Assembly (NCBI GenBank): GCA_014084085.1
Contig: NPFB01000038.1
Span: 45,726 to 109,725, forward strand
Source of the DNA: Hondaea fermentalgiana
Lineage: Eukaryota > Sar > Bigyra > Thraustochytrida > Thraustochytriidae
DNA length: 64,000 nucleotides
Direction of reading: 5' to 3'
The translations under genes and the position numbers were made by a program. The notes below the pieces were generated by a model. That model was not told the DNA's origin and searched no databases. It saw only the letters and a list, made by a program, of their open reading frames with translations. Positions 49,804-60,550 of this stretch are shown piece after piece; the stretch's first letter is position 1; every line of letters starts with the position of its first letter.

Positions 49804-50039
49804 ATGGTCGCTGAGCACCAGGGCAGGAACGCTCGGGCAGACGCGCGGCCAACGCAGGCAGAAAGCGCGCAGAACTCCGAGGCCGGCGGCTGGCAGCAGC
49901 AGCGGCGGCTGCAGCAGCAGACCCGGACCCAGGCGCACTCGGCCCCGCGCAGCGCCAGCAGCGGCCGCGCGCACGCCGCCGGGCAGCAGCAGCAGCAGCA
50001 GCGGCAGCGACAGAGGGCCAAGCGCAGCAGACCCGGAGG

Positions 50040-50080
<41 letters not shown>

Positions 50081-50441
50081 GGCGGCAGGGACACAGCACG
50101 GCAGAAGACGAAAGCGTAGACCTTGCGAGCCTTGCGAGCCTTGGGCCAGACGCGCTGGCGAACCTGGACGAGGGCGACGACGAGGAGGACGACGAGGACG
50201 ACGACGTGGCGCTTCTGCTAGAACCGGCGCACGCCTTTAGACCCATCGCGCGGCTTGCGCAGCAGCAGCAGCAGCAGCACCAAGAAGCCTTCGCAGAAGA
50301 GCGAAACTCCAAAGAGAGAGGACCGAAAAGACAGCGAAGAGAGCCTGCCAAGCAACGCCGACGCACCCAGAACGCAAGCCAGCGAGAACAGCAACACCAG
50401 CAGCAGCAAAACCTATTGTCAAACGCACACCGCACACCGCC

Positions 50442-50477
<36 letters not shown>

Positions 50478-51044
50478 CCAGCGCCTGCGGCAGGAACGGC
50501 AGAGCGTCGCGAGCGAAAGCACTGCCTGCGATAGCACGAGCGCAAGTACGAGCACTAACAAAACGGTTCTTGCGAGCGACCAAGGCGAAGGCGACACAAG
50601 CCCACCGCCGCCCCTGCCCTCGGGCGGAACGCTGTTCGTCCCAGGCGTCAAAAGGCGCGGCAGAACTCGAAACAAGGCCAAGGAAACGAACACGAAAGAA
50701 CAACACGAGGTGGCGGCTCCCCGAGCCGCCCCCGGTAAACGCTCCTATCCATACCGGTATCCCGATCAACATACGCGACGGCGGACCATGGCAGTTGGCG
50801 ACGTTGACCCTGGTTGGCATAGAATGGCAGACCACTCCAATGTGGGAGCTCATAACACAGCAACCCTGAACCCTCCCGTTAATGTGGACGACGACTACTG
50901 CGACGTGGACGCGGAACTAGATCCCGAGTCCGAACTCAGGAACCTCAACTTCTTTTTGCGCGAAGCCTATGATCCACCCACGCAGCAACACCAACGTCAC
51001 TCGTCTTCCACGCACGCGTCACAAGCCCTGCCGCCCAACCATGC

Positions 51045-51082
<38 letters not shown>

Positions 51083-52701
51083 CATGGTCAGCAAACGTAA
51101 ACCACCCACCTGGCACCAACGTCGGCGCATCCGTATCGACTGACCATTCAACATGGTCCACATCAAACGCAATACCCACGCATGCCTCATCCGAACATGC
51201 CTATGCCCGTCAGCAGCCCTCGCTTCAAATTCAGCAAGTCCCTCGAGGGAACACAGACGTTGAAGATGATCATAATGGTGGGAGCAGCGGTGGTATCAGG
51301 AGTAGTGGTAATGCCGATGATAGTGATGACAGAGATGATGATGGCTCGTCAGAAGAGTCCAACGGAAAGGGCACGCACGCGGGCGAGAGCTCTCACGTGA
51401 TTCATACGGATGGTGCGACGCAGGGATTCACCATGGAAGCGCCTTCGCATTACACGAGAGTGCCGTCGGCCTCGCCGACCTTGCGAAGTGCAAACGCGCC
51501 TTCGGTCCAGCCCGTATCTGAGGCGCGTCGTGCTCGCTCTGAGCCATCCGCGCCACAGAACATGCGTCGCCCATCGCAGCGGCAACCGCAGCAACGCCGG
51601 CGACGCCCGCAACAGCAACAGCAACAGCAAAATGACCCAGAGCATAGCGTCCCTGGTCAGCAGATCCATCATTTCTCGTCTCCGTCATTTCCCAACGTCC
51701 CTGCCCCAGCTGGTCCTATGGCGTATGAGCATCAACAGCCACTTTCGATTCAGCAGCAGCAGCAGCAACAGCAACAGTACTGGCCTCCATACGCCGCTTT
51801 TAACCAACAGGCTGCTGCAGCTATGGCGGCCGCTGCGGCCTATCAAATGGGAAACCATCAACCGTATCCCCATCCCGCGAACCTTGCCATGCAATATCAA
51901 ATGGATATGCATGGGCACCCGTGGGTACCACAGATTCCCCATTCTCATTTTCAGCCCATGATGAACCAAGCTGCGCCCTTGCCTGGTAGCAAACGCTCGC
52001 GTTATTCCATGGAAGCTGCGGGCGCAAGACCACCTCAAAATCCGCAGTTTGCACAGCAGCGACGCCCGGATGACCACGGCCAGGCCCACCAAAACCCACA
52101 AGCGTCCGGACCTCGGAACGCCGCCATGATGCCCATACATCCACATGCTCCAGCGCAACCTCCTCCCTCGGAGGAAGAGCAGTCCATGGCATCGTCGTCG
52201 GCTTCTACAAAGGTTTTTTATCGACGAGCGTGGACCGACGAGGAGGATCAGACGCTCATCCGCGCCGTACAAGAAATGGGTGCGCGGCACTGGGCAAAGG
52301 TCGCCGAGAGAATTCCTGGCAAATCTGCCAACCAATGCTCGCAGCGATGGCTCAAGGCCTTGCACCCTGATATTCGCAAGGGCAAATGGACCTCGGAGGA
52401 AGACGAACGCCTGCGCGAGGCCGTCAACGAACACGGCAAAAAGTGGCGCGTCATTGCCACCATCATCAAGGGTCGTACTGGAAAACAGTGCAGAGACCGC
52501 TATCTCTCGCGTCTCGACCCCGAGCTTAAACAAGGGCCTTGGACCGCCGATGAAGACAAGTTTGTGCTTGACGCGCATGCTCGCCATGGCAACCGCTGGG
52601 CTAGTATTCAAAAGGAGATGCCCCATCGCTCCTGGTACACCATTAAGTGGCGCATCGAAAGTCTCAAGCGTGGCACAGCCACTTCGCCAGTGCAGAACTA
52701 A
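49804..52701 (+). CDS. Three-repeat Myb (R1R2R3) transcription factor with polyglutamine tracts
   Basis: 965 residues from the ATG at 49804 (GCGCCATGG context). The C-terminal 150 residues (about 806-955) are three Myb repeats, each with the spaced aromatic core: RRAWTDEEDQTL..HWAKVA, KGKWTSEEDERL..KWRVIA and QGPWTADEDKFV..RWASIQ. This is the c-Myb/3R-Myb arrangement, known from other eukaryotes to bind DNA and often to control G2/M genes. The first 800 residues are low complexity: glutamine tracts up to 13 (a perfect CAG run at 50041-50079), acidic runs and Pro/His/Asn-rich linkers, probably activation regions. The frame is open further upstream to about 49060, but that text looks like 5' UTR. 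The CAG runs could vary in length between strains. Confidence 0.92.
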
Positions 52702-53422
52702 CCGCGATATATCGCATCATATATCGCATCTGACGACTCACCACGTCATTGAGCCTTTCCGTTGCCTCGGGCGGCCCTAGCGCAGCAGCACGCACTCGTT
52801 CCTGCTCGCTGGGGCCGCACATCTGTCTGTCACAATTTTCACTATCCCTTACATAATTGCTTACATTCATTCAGTATACCTAAGTGTTTTTAATAACAAA
52901 ATTTAACTCCACGTACTATCCGGTTGGTCTCGCCCCCTTGTTCTCTTTCTTCCGAGCACATCTGCACTGCCAGCGTCCTCAAGCTAGATGTGCTTTCTCT
53001 CTTTCTTCACGTCGCTTTGCACGTAATAAACACCCTCCGCCATGAAATTTGCCTCGCTGTCCATCAGTGCTCGCAACCCCACGAAATCCACCTCACCACG
53101 GCGGTGCAATATCCCGGCGCGACAGCGACTTGCACTGCCTCCCGAGGGTCCTCGTCCAGCCAGCCCCCGAGTCCATGCGAGCCCACCGCGCCATGCCATC
53201 TATCTGCACCCGAGTCTCGCTGTGACCAGGCTGAGGAAAGAAACGCTCGCGGCGGGGCTCGGCAACGTAGACACCAGCGTAGACACGCGCGCTCGGCCGC
53301 GCTGGCGCTGCAGGCGCAGAAACTCGAAACCCCAACCAACCCCAAGCCCGGCGCGCGCGCGCGAGCGAGCGAGCGGCGAGCAGACGCGCGGCGGCGGCGC
53401 AGCATCGCGGCGCATCGCAGCG
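52702..53422. other. Intergenic, Myb 3' side
   Basis: About 720 bp. ATATATCGCATC occurs twice directly after the Myb stop. Open frames before the gap (for example from the ATG at 53042) read as Arg/Pro-rich text with no domain. The promoter and possibly the start codon of the next gene lie here or in the gap. Confidence 0.5.
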
Positions 53423-53522
53423 NNNNNNNNNNNNNNNNNNNNNNNNNNNNNNNNNNNNNNNNNNNNNNNNNNNNNNNNNNNNNNNNNNNNNNNNNNNNNN
53501 NNNNNNNNNNNNNNNNNNNNNN
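53423..53522. other. Assembly gap, 100 N
   Basis: Exactly 100 N. It removes the 5' end of the following gene; reading frame across it cannot be trusted. Confidence 0.99.
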
Positions 53523-53523
53523 C

Positions 53524-56280
53524 AGGCCCGGCGGCGGCGGCGGCGCGAGCGCGAGCGCGGCCACGCCGCTGTCGGAGAAGTCCGACGAGTTCAAGCGCGT
53601 GGAGTACCTGCTCCAGATGAGCACGCGCAACTTTGCGCTCACAGACGTCTGCGTGTGGCACCTCGGCAACGCGCACCAGGCCGTGCAGTTCGAAAGGCGC
53701 ACGCGCGGAATGCTGTGCACGCCCGCGTGGCTCAGCACGCGAAGGCTCAACGAACTCAACACGCTCGAGGCCCTGCACACCAAGGGCTTCACCTTGCCCT
53801 CTTCGGGAGATGGGATGACCTTTACCACGGGCGACCTCGACCTCGACCCGAACGAGGGCACTGCGCATCGCTTCCTGCTCTGCCAGGTCGGCGTCGGCCG
53901 CGCCTTTGTCGTCGATGACCCGAGCGAGCAGGCCATCGTCCCCGAGGGCTACGACTCCCTCTACCTTGCGCTCTCCACGAGCATCGACGGCGCGGGCGGT
54001 GACGCGCCAGATGGGGGCTTTGGCTACCGTCACGATTACACCGTCATGGACGCGCAACAAGCCCTCCCCATGTACCTTGTGCAGTTCTTTGTTGACCCGG
54101 ACGGCCGCAACTCCGAGACGGACTTCGGCGCTGCAAACCGCATCGATGACCGCACGCCCACGTCCATCGACAAGCTGTACGACCGCCACGACTTTTTTGA
54201 TCCGATCCTCTACATGCCGGTGAGTGTTCGCGACAAAATGGTTGGCTCGCATTCATCCGGTAAGCTTGCTCAGCATAAGCTCATCGGGATCGGTGACGCC
54301 TACGAATCGGCCGTCAACGAAAGCCTCAAAGTCGACCCAATTCTCGCCGTCCGCCAAGAGGATATCAAGGCGCAGCTCCGCGCCACGGACGCCAAGCTCC
54401 GCGACGTCAATCGTAACGCCGCCGTGGTCGAGGAGCGCATCTACAAGACCCTCCAGGAAGCGCTCTTTCGCCTACAGGACATTACCCAGAGCAAAATGAG
54501 CGCTCTTCTCGCCGAAGAGGTGGAGCTGCGACGCCAGCTTCAGCAAATGGAATGGATGGAGGCCTATCTTGACCAGCAGCGCGAGCATGCCTCTCAAGTC
54601 GACTTTCTCAACGGCTGGAAGTGCCACGTACAACTTCGCGCTGATCTCGCGCGCACGCCGTTGCGCACGGCCAACGTGCTCGACGGCATTACCTCGGACT
54701 TGGAGCTCGTTGGTGATTTGCACATCCAGAGTCGCGCAGCTGCCGCAGCCGCAGCGAATAGTCGTAGTCACCAACAGTTCCAGGATCATCAAGCTCGCAA
54801 TTTCGCGGATTCAGGTCCAGGCTTTGCTGGCCAGCAGCCGCAGCAGCATGAACAACAGCAACAACATTTGCAAGGCGAAATTTCCCGGCGCCCTTCGCAA
54901 ATGACACGCGGCCAAGAGCAAATTCAGTCGCTCATGCAGTCTCTCAACCTTGATTCCGAGGCATCGCCCGCGGGGGGCGAAGCCGCGCCCCCCACGGCTG
55001 CTGCAGAATCAAAGACTGACGCCATGACGCGCGAGCTGGCTGACAACAATATTGGTAAGACCGCGCCTCTTGCTCTCACAAGCCTTGACACATTGCCCGA
55101 TCTCTCCAAGCTCGCGAGCTCCTCGTCCTTGCAAGGTTCGCCGACGTCGCCCTCGAGCCCGGCGATGGACGATTATGGCAGTGGTGAGGAAAAGTCGGAC
55201 CGCATGGTGGCAACCTCGCCCGAGCCCCCACAGCCCCTTTCCTTATCCATCATGTCCAAAGCCACACCCGCAAAATATGCGCAGTACTCTCTGCGCGCCG
55301 AGGCCGTGCGTCGCCTGCGCCAGCTCGCCATCGATGACCGGCGGTCGCTGAAAATGGCCGAGGCTGCCTTTGAGGAGTCGCGCATCCTCTCGCACCCAGA
55401 TGTTGAAGCCGAGACGGCCGCTCTCGCCCAGCAAGAAGAAGAAGAGGAACGGCAGCTCGAAGAGGAGGAAGAAGCTGAAAATGCGCGCGGGGGACCGGGC
55501 CGAAGAAGGGTGCGCGGTCGCAGGAACAAAAAACCGGCCAAGACCAAGTTGCCCAAAGTGTATTCCGAGGGACTGTCCCTCCTCTTGTGCGCCCCCATGC
55601 AGCGTCGTCGCGAACTGCCGCGCACCAAGCTTCTCTATGCCACATGGAATGACGCAGACCGCTCTGTTGACGCCTTGGTCAATCGCCTACCTTCTCTGTT
55701 CAATCCGCGGTACTCGGAGGCCGACGAGGACGAGGAAGAAGAGGACACCACCAACGGCCGCGATTCGGAGCAGCGGCGCCCGCGACAGCCAAAGTACATT
55801 CTGGCCGACACCAAGACATTTGTCATTATTAAGTCCAACGGCAAGGTCTTTGGCGGTTTTGCTGACGAACCGTGGCGTGCCGATGGCCACACTTTTGGAA
55901 CCGCGAAATGTTTCCTCTTTTCCATCAGCCTCGACATCAAAATCCCCTTTCAAGGCCGCGAGGCCCACACACCACCCCCAGACAGCGACTACATTGAGGA
56001 CTTCGACGAGCTCGACGAGGAGACCCTTGAAGAGCTCCGTCGTAGATTCGCTGTCTGCAAGTCAAACACCTCCGTTATGCAGTTCGGCACGCGCGACCTT
56101 GTTCTTCGCGATGATTTCTCGTCGTGCTCGACCGACCTCGAACACACATTTGGAGTTGGTGCCGCGCGCCCGAGTGAGGAGGCCAGTACCTTGCTCGCGG
56201 GCCAGAGCACCTTTGCTGTTGATGAGCTCGAGCTGTGGGCATTGGACTACGACGATGACGATGATAGGGCAGCCGTTTAA
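53524..56280 (+). CDS. PARP-like fold / coiled-coil / TLDc protein (5' end in gap)
   Basis: 918 residues remain from the first in-frame codon after the gap. Residues about 15-220 resemble the ADP-ribosyltransferase fold of PARP-like proteins: AHRFLLCQVGVGRAFVVDD, then PEGYDSLYLAL, then DYTVMDAQQALPMYLVQFF, the usual GYDS and YxxxxxxQALPxYL landmarks. The catalytic H-Y-E set is not evident, so it may be a non-catalytic fold. A coiled coil follows (about 270-350), then Gln/Ser-rich linkers, an acidic helix (640-660) and a C-terminal TLDc domain (about 676-905: LLYATWNDADRSVDALVNRL, then FVIIKSNGKVFGGFADEPW, then AKCFLFSI). TLDc proteins are linked to oxidative-stress resistance and V-ATPase regulation. 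The TLDc assignment is firmer than the PARP-like one. Confidence 0.8.
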   Translation, partial: RPGGGGGASASAATPLSEKSDEFKRVEYLLQMSTRNFALTDVCVWHLGNAHQAVQFERRTRGMLCTPAWLSTRRLNELNTLEALHTKGFTLPSSGDGMTFTTGDLDLDPNEGTAHRFLLCQVGVGRAFVVDDPSEQAIVPEGYDSLYLALSTSIDGAGGDAPDGGFGYRHDYTVMDAQQALPMYLVQFFVDPDGRNSETDFGAANRIDDRTPTSIDKLYDRHDFFDPILYMPVSVRDKMVGSHSSGKLAQHKLIGIGDAYESAVNESLKVDPILAVRQEDIKAQLRATDAKLRDVNRNAAVVEERIYKTLQEALFRLQDITQSKMSALLAEEVELRRQLQQMEWMEAYLDQQREHASQVDFLNGWKCHVQLRADLARTPLRTANVLDGITSDLELVGDLHIQSRAAAAAAANSRSHQQFQDHQARNFADSGPGFAGQQPQQHEQQQQHLQGEISRRPSQMTRGQEQIQSLMQSLNLDSEASPAGGEAAPPTAAAESKTDAMTRELADNNIGKTAPLALTSLDTLPDLSKLASSSSLQGSPTSPSSPAMDDYGSGEEKSDRMVATSPEPPQPLSLSIMSKATPAKYAQYSLRAEAVRRLRQLAIDDRRSLKMAEAAFEESRILSHPDVEAETAALAQQEEEEERQLEEEEEAENARGGPGRRRVRGRRNKKPAKTKLPKVYSEGLSLLLCAPMQRRRELPRTKLLYATWNDADRSVDALVNRLPSLFNPRYSEADEDEEEEDTTNGRDSEQRRPRQPKYILADTKTFVIIKSNGKVFGGFADEPWRADGHTFGTAKCFLFSISLDIKIPFQGREAHTPPPDSDYIEDFDELDEETLEELRRRFAVCKSNTSVMQFGTRDLVLRDDFSSCSTDLEHTFGVGAARPSEEASTLLAGQSTFAVDELELWALDYDDDDDRAAV

Positions 56281-57043
56281 GCACTTGATTGCCTCGTACA
56301 CACATGCATTTGTGTCGTCGTATTGACGTTACAAGCAAGTTTTGCATCTAGGAGATGGAGCTGCTCTTCGCCTTCTAATCACAGAATACTTGCGTCAATC
56401 ATCAAAAACGTTTAAAAAGATGATGTTTGTGTTCGCTCCGCTCTTTGTTTTTACTTTTGAGAATTTAAAAAAAGGCCCACGCTGCATCATTGGCTGACTT
56501 GTTAAGCCTATTAAGGCCAGGTGTCTTGGGTGTATTGCAACAAAAGAATGACATGCATCGCGGTAGACCGTCCCGAGGGGGACAAAAAAATGAAGGTCGC
56601 GAGTGTCGAAGTGCCGTCTGCGAGTGGGGCGAACTACGCTTATACGGAAGGAAAGGTTCCTCCTTCTCGTAGCCGTAGCTAGTAGCGTAGTCCGTAGCTC
56701 CCCTATTGCCAACAAGTTTGGGCGTTTTCGGCATTACTTGCAGCCGGCGCGGCTCACGCTGCAGAGACCTATTTGTCCAGCCTATAAAGACATCTCTTCT
56801 TCTGCTCGGTGCCAAAAAGGATCCGCGATGGTTCCGCGCTCAGCAACTTCCTCCTTTTTAGCTTTTTGGCCTTTCAAGTGGGAGAGAGGAATGCATAATG
56901 AGTTCCCCGAAAGGACGAGAGACTATGTCAGCACTGCTTTGATAAAGAGCGTCTGTCTGTGCTTTTCTTTCCTTAAAATCAGATACAAGGATAGCGCTAC
57001 AGATGGAAAGTATTTAAAAAAAAACGAATTGTGGCTGAGGAGG
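56281..57043. other. Convergent spacer containing repeat copy B
   Basis: About 760 bp between stops of converging genes. It contains the dispersed repeat at 56575-56846; otherwise AT-richer with short A/T runs and no gene. Confidence 0.6.
56575..56846 (-). repeat. Dispersed repeat, copy B
   Basis: Inverted relative to copy A at 25483-25785. It begins (minus strand) with GCGGAACCATCGCGGATCC, continues through CTTTATAGGCTG and GCAGCGTGAGCCGCGCCGG, and ends after CTTCGACACTCGCGACC. Frames on both strands are partly conserved between copies, but neither matches a known protein by eye. Confidence 0.8.
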
Positions 57044-58174
57044 CTAATCTTCTTGAATCGAAATTACCTCATTACTGAGCTTTTCGTCCGTTGCCTTGAT
57101 GAGCTTCTGCAACTCATCGAGAAAATTGAAAAGATCTGGAGCTAGACTTGCCCACATACGAAACTGTTCAAGCGTCATTTGCTCGGAGTGCTGCAACTCA
57201 AGATGATCCCAAACAGATTCGCCAAGCGGAAAGCAATTCGTGTCACTGCGCAGTCGGCTTTTGAAGCGAAGCAAAGGACCTTGCTCGATCATCTTAACCG
57301 CTTCGTATTGTGCGGCTTCAAAGGATGCATTCGATGCAAGTGTCTTCAATTCTTTTGTACTCGCCTGTTCGACCTGTTCGCGACACGCCTCGCGGACCTG
57401 ATCCGAGACGTTGACCTGTTTCTCTGCGTCTTTTTCAAGAAAAACTTTGAATAGTGTCCTTGCATCCTCAATTTTGAGCGGAGACGAAAGCAATGACGAT
57501 TCTCCTGCGCGCAAAGCATCGAGAAACTCCAGCAACTCGCTCGCGAACTCACTCTTCACAAATTCCCGAAAGTAGGTCATGCCTGCAGGAATCTCGTACA
57601 GATGCGAGACCCGCTTTCCGACAAGAGCAATGACCATTTCCTGAAACTCGTGCTGATCTATGCTCCCGTCTTGATTCGAATCAAAAAGACGGAACGCAAG
57701 CTCCACATTATCCTTGGCCACTGATCCAGACTGAATCAAGATCGCAAAGGTGAGCGCGAGTTTGCTCACAGAAATGAAACCTTGCTTGTCGACGTCCATC
57801 ATCTGATAAAGTCGCTCAAAAATTATCGGTTCAAACCGGACTCCATTCTCATCAAAAAACTTGCGTAGCTGGTCTTTGTCCAGCATCTCACAGTTGTTTT
57901 CCTGCAGAGCTAGAATTCGTGACTTGGAGACGAGAGCACGTAGTCGCTTTTCAATGCCTGCAGCACTTTCTTCAGCCTCTTGTGCATTGTCTCGCATGTA
58001 CTCCGTCTTCTTCGTTTGGAACCAGTTCAATCTGCCGAGGGCGCTCAGGCGTCGACTCCGAACTCGTTCTCCGTTCTCAAATAAGCTGCCGCTTTTCATC
58101 ATGCTTGAACCATTGCGGGAACTCCATTCACTCGTTTTTCGCCCAGAGGTGCCGGTGACGAGCGCCCCGCCCAT
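57044..58174 (-). CDS. EF-hand / RGS-domain protein
   Basis: 376 residues. Two EF-hand loops are visible: DVDKQGFISVSK (127-138, position 12 is Lys rather than Glu, so weak) and DSNQDGSIDQHE (165-176, canonical). They are followed by an RGS-like domain, about 199-308: TYFREFVKSEFASELLEFLDA, then ARTLFKVFL, then NVSDQVREACREQV, then SFEAAQYEAVKMIEQGPLLR and FKSR, matching the helical pattern of RGS boxes. RGS domains accelerate GTP hydrolysis by G-alpha subunits at the plasma membrane; the EF-hands suggest calcium control. The N-terminal 90 residues are basic and Ser-rich, and the last 65 are helical. No membrane helix. The ATG at 58174 is the first in frame. Divergent from the Bub2-like gene. 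Confidence 0.8.
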   Translation of the reverse strand: MGGALVTGTSGRKTSEWSSRNGSSMMKSGSLFENGERVRSRRLSALGRLNWFQTKKTEYMRDNAQEAEESAAGIEKRLRALVSKSRILALQENNCEMLDKDQLRKFFDENGVRFEPIIFERLYQMMDVDKQGFISVSKLALTFAILIQSGSVAKDNVELAFRLFDSNQDGSIDQHEFQEMVIALVGKRVSHLYEIPAGMTYFREFVKSEFASELLEFLDALRAGESSLLSSPLKIEDARTLFKVFLEKDAEKQVNVSDQVREACREQVEQASTKELKTLASNASFEAAQYEAVKMIEQGPLLRFKSRLRSDTNCFPLGESVWDHLELQHSEQMTLEQFRMWASLAPDLFNFLDELQKLIKATDEKLSNEVISIQED

Positions 58175-59253
58175 CGCCGCGACTTTGTAATGTCCTTTTG
58201 CTGTTCAGGCTTAATCACTCGACGCAAGCAAGTTCGCGCTGTCCTGCTCTGCAGGCTTTCAGACAGGCTCTGCTACGTATGCAGCGTCACGAGCGTGGAA
58301 GCTTGCTTGCAAACTGATGTCCTGGCGCGTTCGAGCACGCACACACGCACGCACCGCGACACGCCAAGACGCTAGCTCGCACGCTGGCGCGCCCTCTTCA
58401 ATTTATTGGCTTTGGCGCGCCACGCTCGTCCTTGTTCCCACACTGCACCTCCTGCAAGGGTCATTTGATGTCCGTTGATTTGGGTGGGGAACGGCGGATA
58501 CAGTGTACTCCATACTCCAGATCATCGTGGCAAGCTGTCAAAGCAAGGCAATCGACTGTAACTGTGCATGCCTGCGCTTCTGTGCAAAGAAAAGCCGTGA
58601 AACAGCCGCCACGTGACACAATCCGAATCGCTCCAGGTCTCCGGTGCTGCATCGACCTCGCCTCGACCTCGCCTCACTTACGCTCACACAGCAACGACAT
58701 CAACCATTCTCTTCACCCCGGCGCGATCTCTCGACGGACGCCTTCTGCGCCGACGGTGAACCGCGCGACCTCATCAGGCAGGTGCTGAGACTGACTTCCG
58801 AGTCCAAAATGAACCAAGTTCAGACCGCGTTAACCCCTGCAATCCTAGCTGCAGCTGCACTGCTGCTCTTCTTGCTGCTGCTGCCGTATCCATGCATACC
58901 TTCTTAAGAGACGTCTTGGCGGCTGCCATAGCGCGCGATCTTGCTGCCGCCGGGAATGCCAAAGAGGTGCACGCACGCACGCATGCACGCATGCACGCAT
59001 GCCCCGTGTTACGTTGACTGTATAATTAGACGACCCGAACTCGGACTCGGCTTCGGAAACAGCAGGCAGAACGAAACCGCCAGAAACCGCCCCGGGCGGA
59101 CCATGCGCAGCGGCGGCGGCGGCCGCGCAGAAGTCCGGCTGCGCGCGGCGCAAACGTCGCGGCGGCGCAGGTGAAGAGCGGAGGCGGCAGCCCCGTGTCG
59201 CGGCAGCCCGGAGAGAAAAGGCGTGCGCGCGGCGAGGCCCTCGCGGAGGCGAC
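58175..59253. promoter_or_regulatory. Divergent spacer EF-hand/RGS gene and Bub2-like gene
   Basis: 1.08 kb between opposite start codons. It holds a (GCAC/GCAT) repeat at about 58968-59000 and a GC-rich leader before 59254. No gene supported. Confidence 0.5.
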
Positions 59254-60231
59254 ATGGACCGCATCGAGCGCGCCCTCGAGCTCGCCGAGACCGCCAAGAC
59301 CCCCGAGGACGCCGAGGCCAGCGTGCAGGAGCTGCGCAGGCTCCTCGTGGTGTACGGGGTTGCGGAGGAGGACGCGGGAGCGGCGGCAAAATTGCAGCCG
59401 ACGCCGCAGCAAGAGTCGCAGCAAAAGTCGCGCGGAAACCCGGCGGGCCAAGAACAGCACCTGTCGCAACGGGCGCGTGCGTGGAAACTCTTGCTGGGCG
59501 TGCGAAAGTTGGACGCAGAGCATTACGTAGAGCTCGTACGTCGCGGAGAGCACCCCCGGCTAGGCGCAAAGATCAGAAATGATACCTTTCGCACGTTCAA
59601 AAACTGCAAAGCGTTCGAGGACGTCGTTCCGGAGGCGCGCATCGTGCGGGTGCTCAACGCCTTTGTACATTCGTACCGACAAGATGAGTTCACCTACGTG
59701 CAGGGCATGAATGTCATTTGTGGTGTGCTTCTCTATGTGATGCCCGAGTTGGACGCTTTTTTCTGTTTTGACGCACTCATCACCAAGCTCGTGCCCGCAT
59801 ACATGAGCAAGAATCTGGATGGCGTCTCCGAGGGCTGTGCGCTTTTCGAGGAGTGCCTTCGTGCGCTCGACCCGCAGCTGGCCGACTATTTAATTGACAA
59901 GATGCGTGCCAGTACTCAAGTGTACGCATTCGCGCCCATCATGACGTTGAGCGCCTGCTGTCCTCCGCTGGACAGCATCTTGCATCTCTGGGACATTTAT
60001 TTTGCTGCCGGTGTGCATTTGAACATCATTTTTTACGCCTCGCAAATGATGTTATTGCGATACGAGCTCATGGACGAGACGAATGAAATGGCCAAACAGT
60101 ATGTGAGTGGACGAGATTTTCCGCAAATGGACGCTAGCAGACTCATTGCAGTTGCCTTTCCTTTCCTCTTCAAGCTTGATCCAGATCTGGTCAAGCGGCT
60201 GCGCGCACACGCCCGAGGAAATCAAGCGTGA
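59254..60231 (+). CDS. Bub2/Cdc16-like TBC GTPase-activating protein
   Basis: 325 residues, a compact TBC protein close in length to yeast Bub2 and fission yeast Cdc16. The arginine finger IRNDTFR is at 107-113 and the glutamine finger YVQGMN at 148-153 (Q150). Family-specific stretches are clear: LTSACCPP-like TLSACCPPLDSILHLWDIYF followed by GVHLNIIFYASQMMLLR. In yeasts this GAP, with a partner, holds the Tem1/Spg1 GTPase inactive at the spindle pole until the spindle is positioned. Here the partner is not in the window. The N-terminal 75 residues are helical and then Gln/Ser-rich. The ATG at 59254 follows a GC-rich leader (GCGACATGG). Confidence 0.88.
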   Translation: MDRIERALELAETAKTPEDAEASVQELRRLLVVYGVAEEDAGAAAKLQPTPQQESQQKSRGNPAGQEQHLSQRARAWKLLLGVRKLDAEHYVELVRRGEHPRLGAKIRNDTFRTFKNCKAFEDVVPEARIVRVLNAFVHSYRQDEFTYVQGMNVICGVLLYVMPELDAFFCFDALITKLVPAYMSKNLDGVSEGCALFEECLRALDPQLADYLIDKMRASTQVYAFAPIMTLSACCPPLDSILHLWDIYFAAGVHLNIIFYASQMMLLRYELMDETNEMAKQYVSGRDFPQMDASRLIAVAFPFLFKLDPDLVKRLRAHARGNQA

Positions 60232-60550
60232 TATGGACCTGGTCAATTTCACTGTATTTAGCTCGTCATTGTACATTATTCACTCAGCAACTACTGATAA
60301 TATCTTCTCTTGATGCAGCCTCCCTTGGCGGTCTTACAGCGATTGTGTATTATTTGATTGTCAGGACACTGGCTGAACTCCGGTCTTGACCTTCACGTTC
60401 AATAGAACATACTTTCGCCGCCACGTCTTATAAGCGACAGTACTCTTCTGCCCCGACAGACAGCGAGAAAATATGTGGACGGCAAACGCTACAGTCACCG
60501 AGGGCCAAGCTTGCAACCGCGAGCAAGACGCTATAAAACCCTGCTTGACA
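60232..60550. other. Convergent 3' spacer
   Basis: 319 bp between converging stops; nothing recognisable. Confidence 0.5.

Noticed and set aside
49344..50693. Cys-rich minus-strand frame of 449 codons
   Set aside because: The polycysteine is the reverse reading of CAG repeats in the Myb gene.
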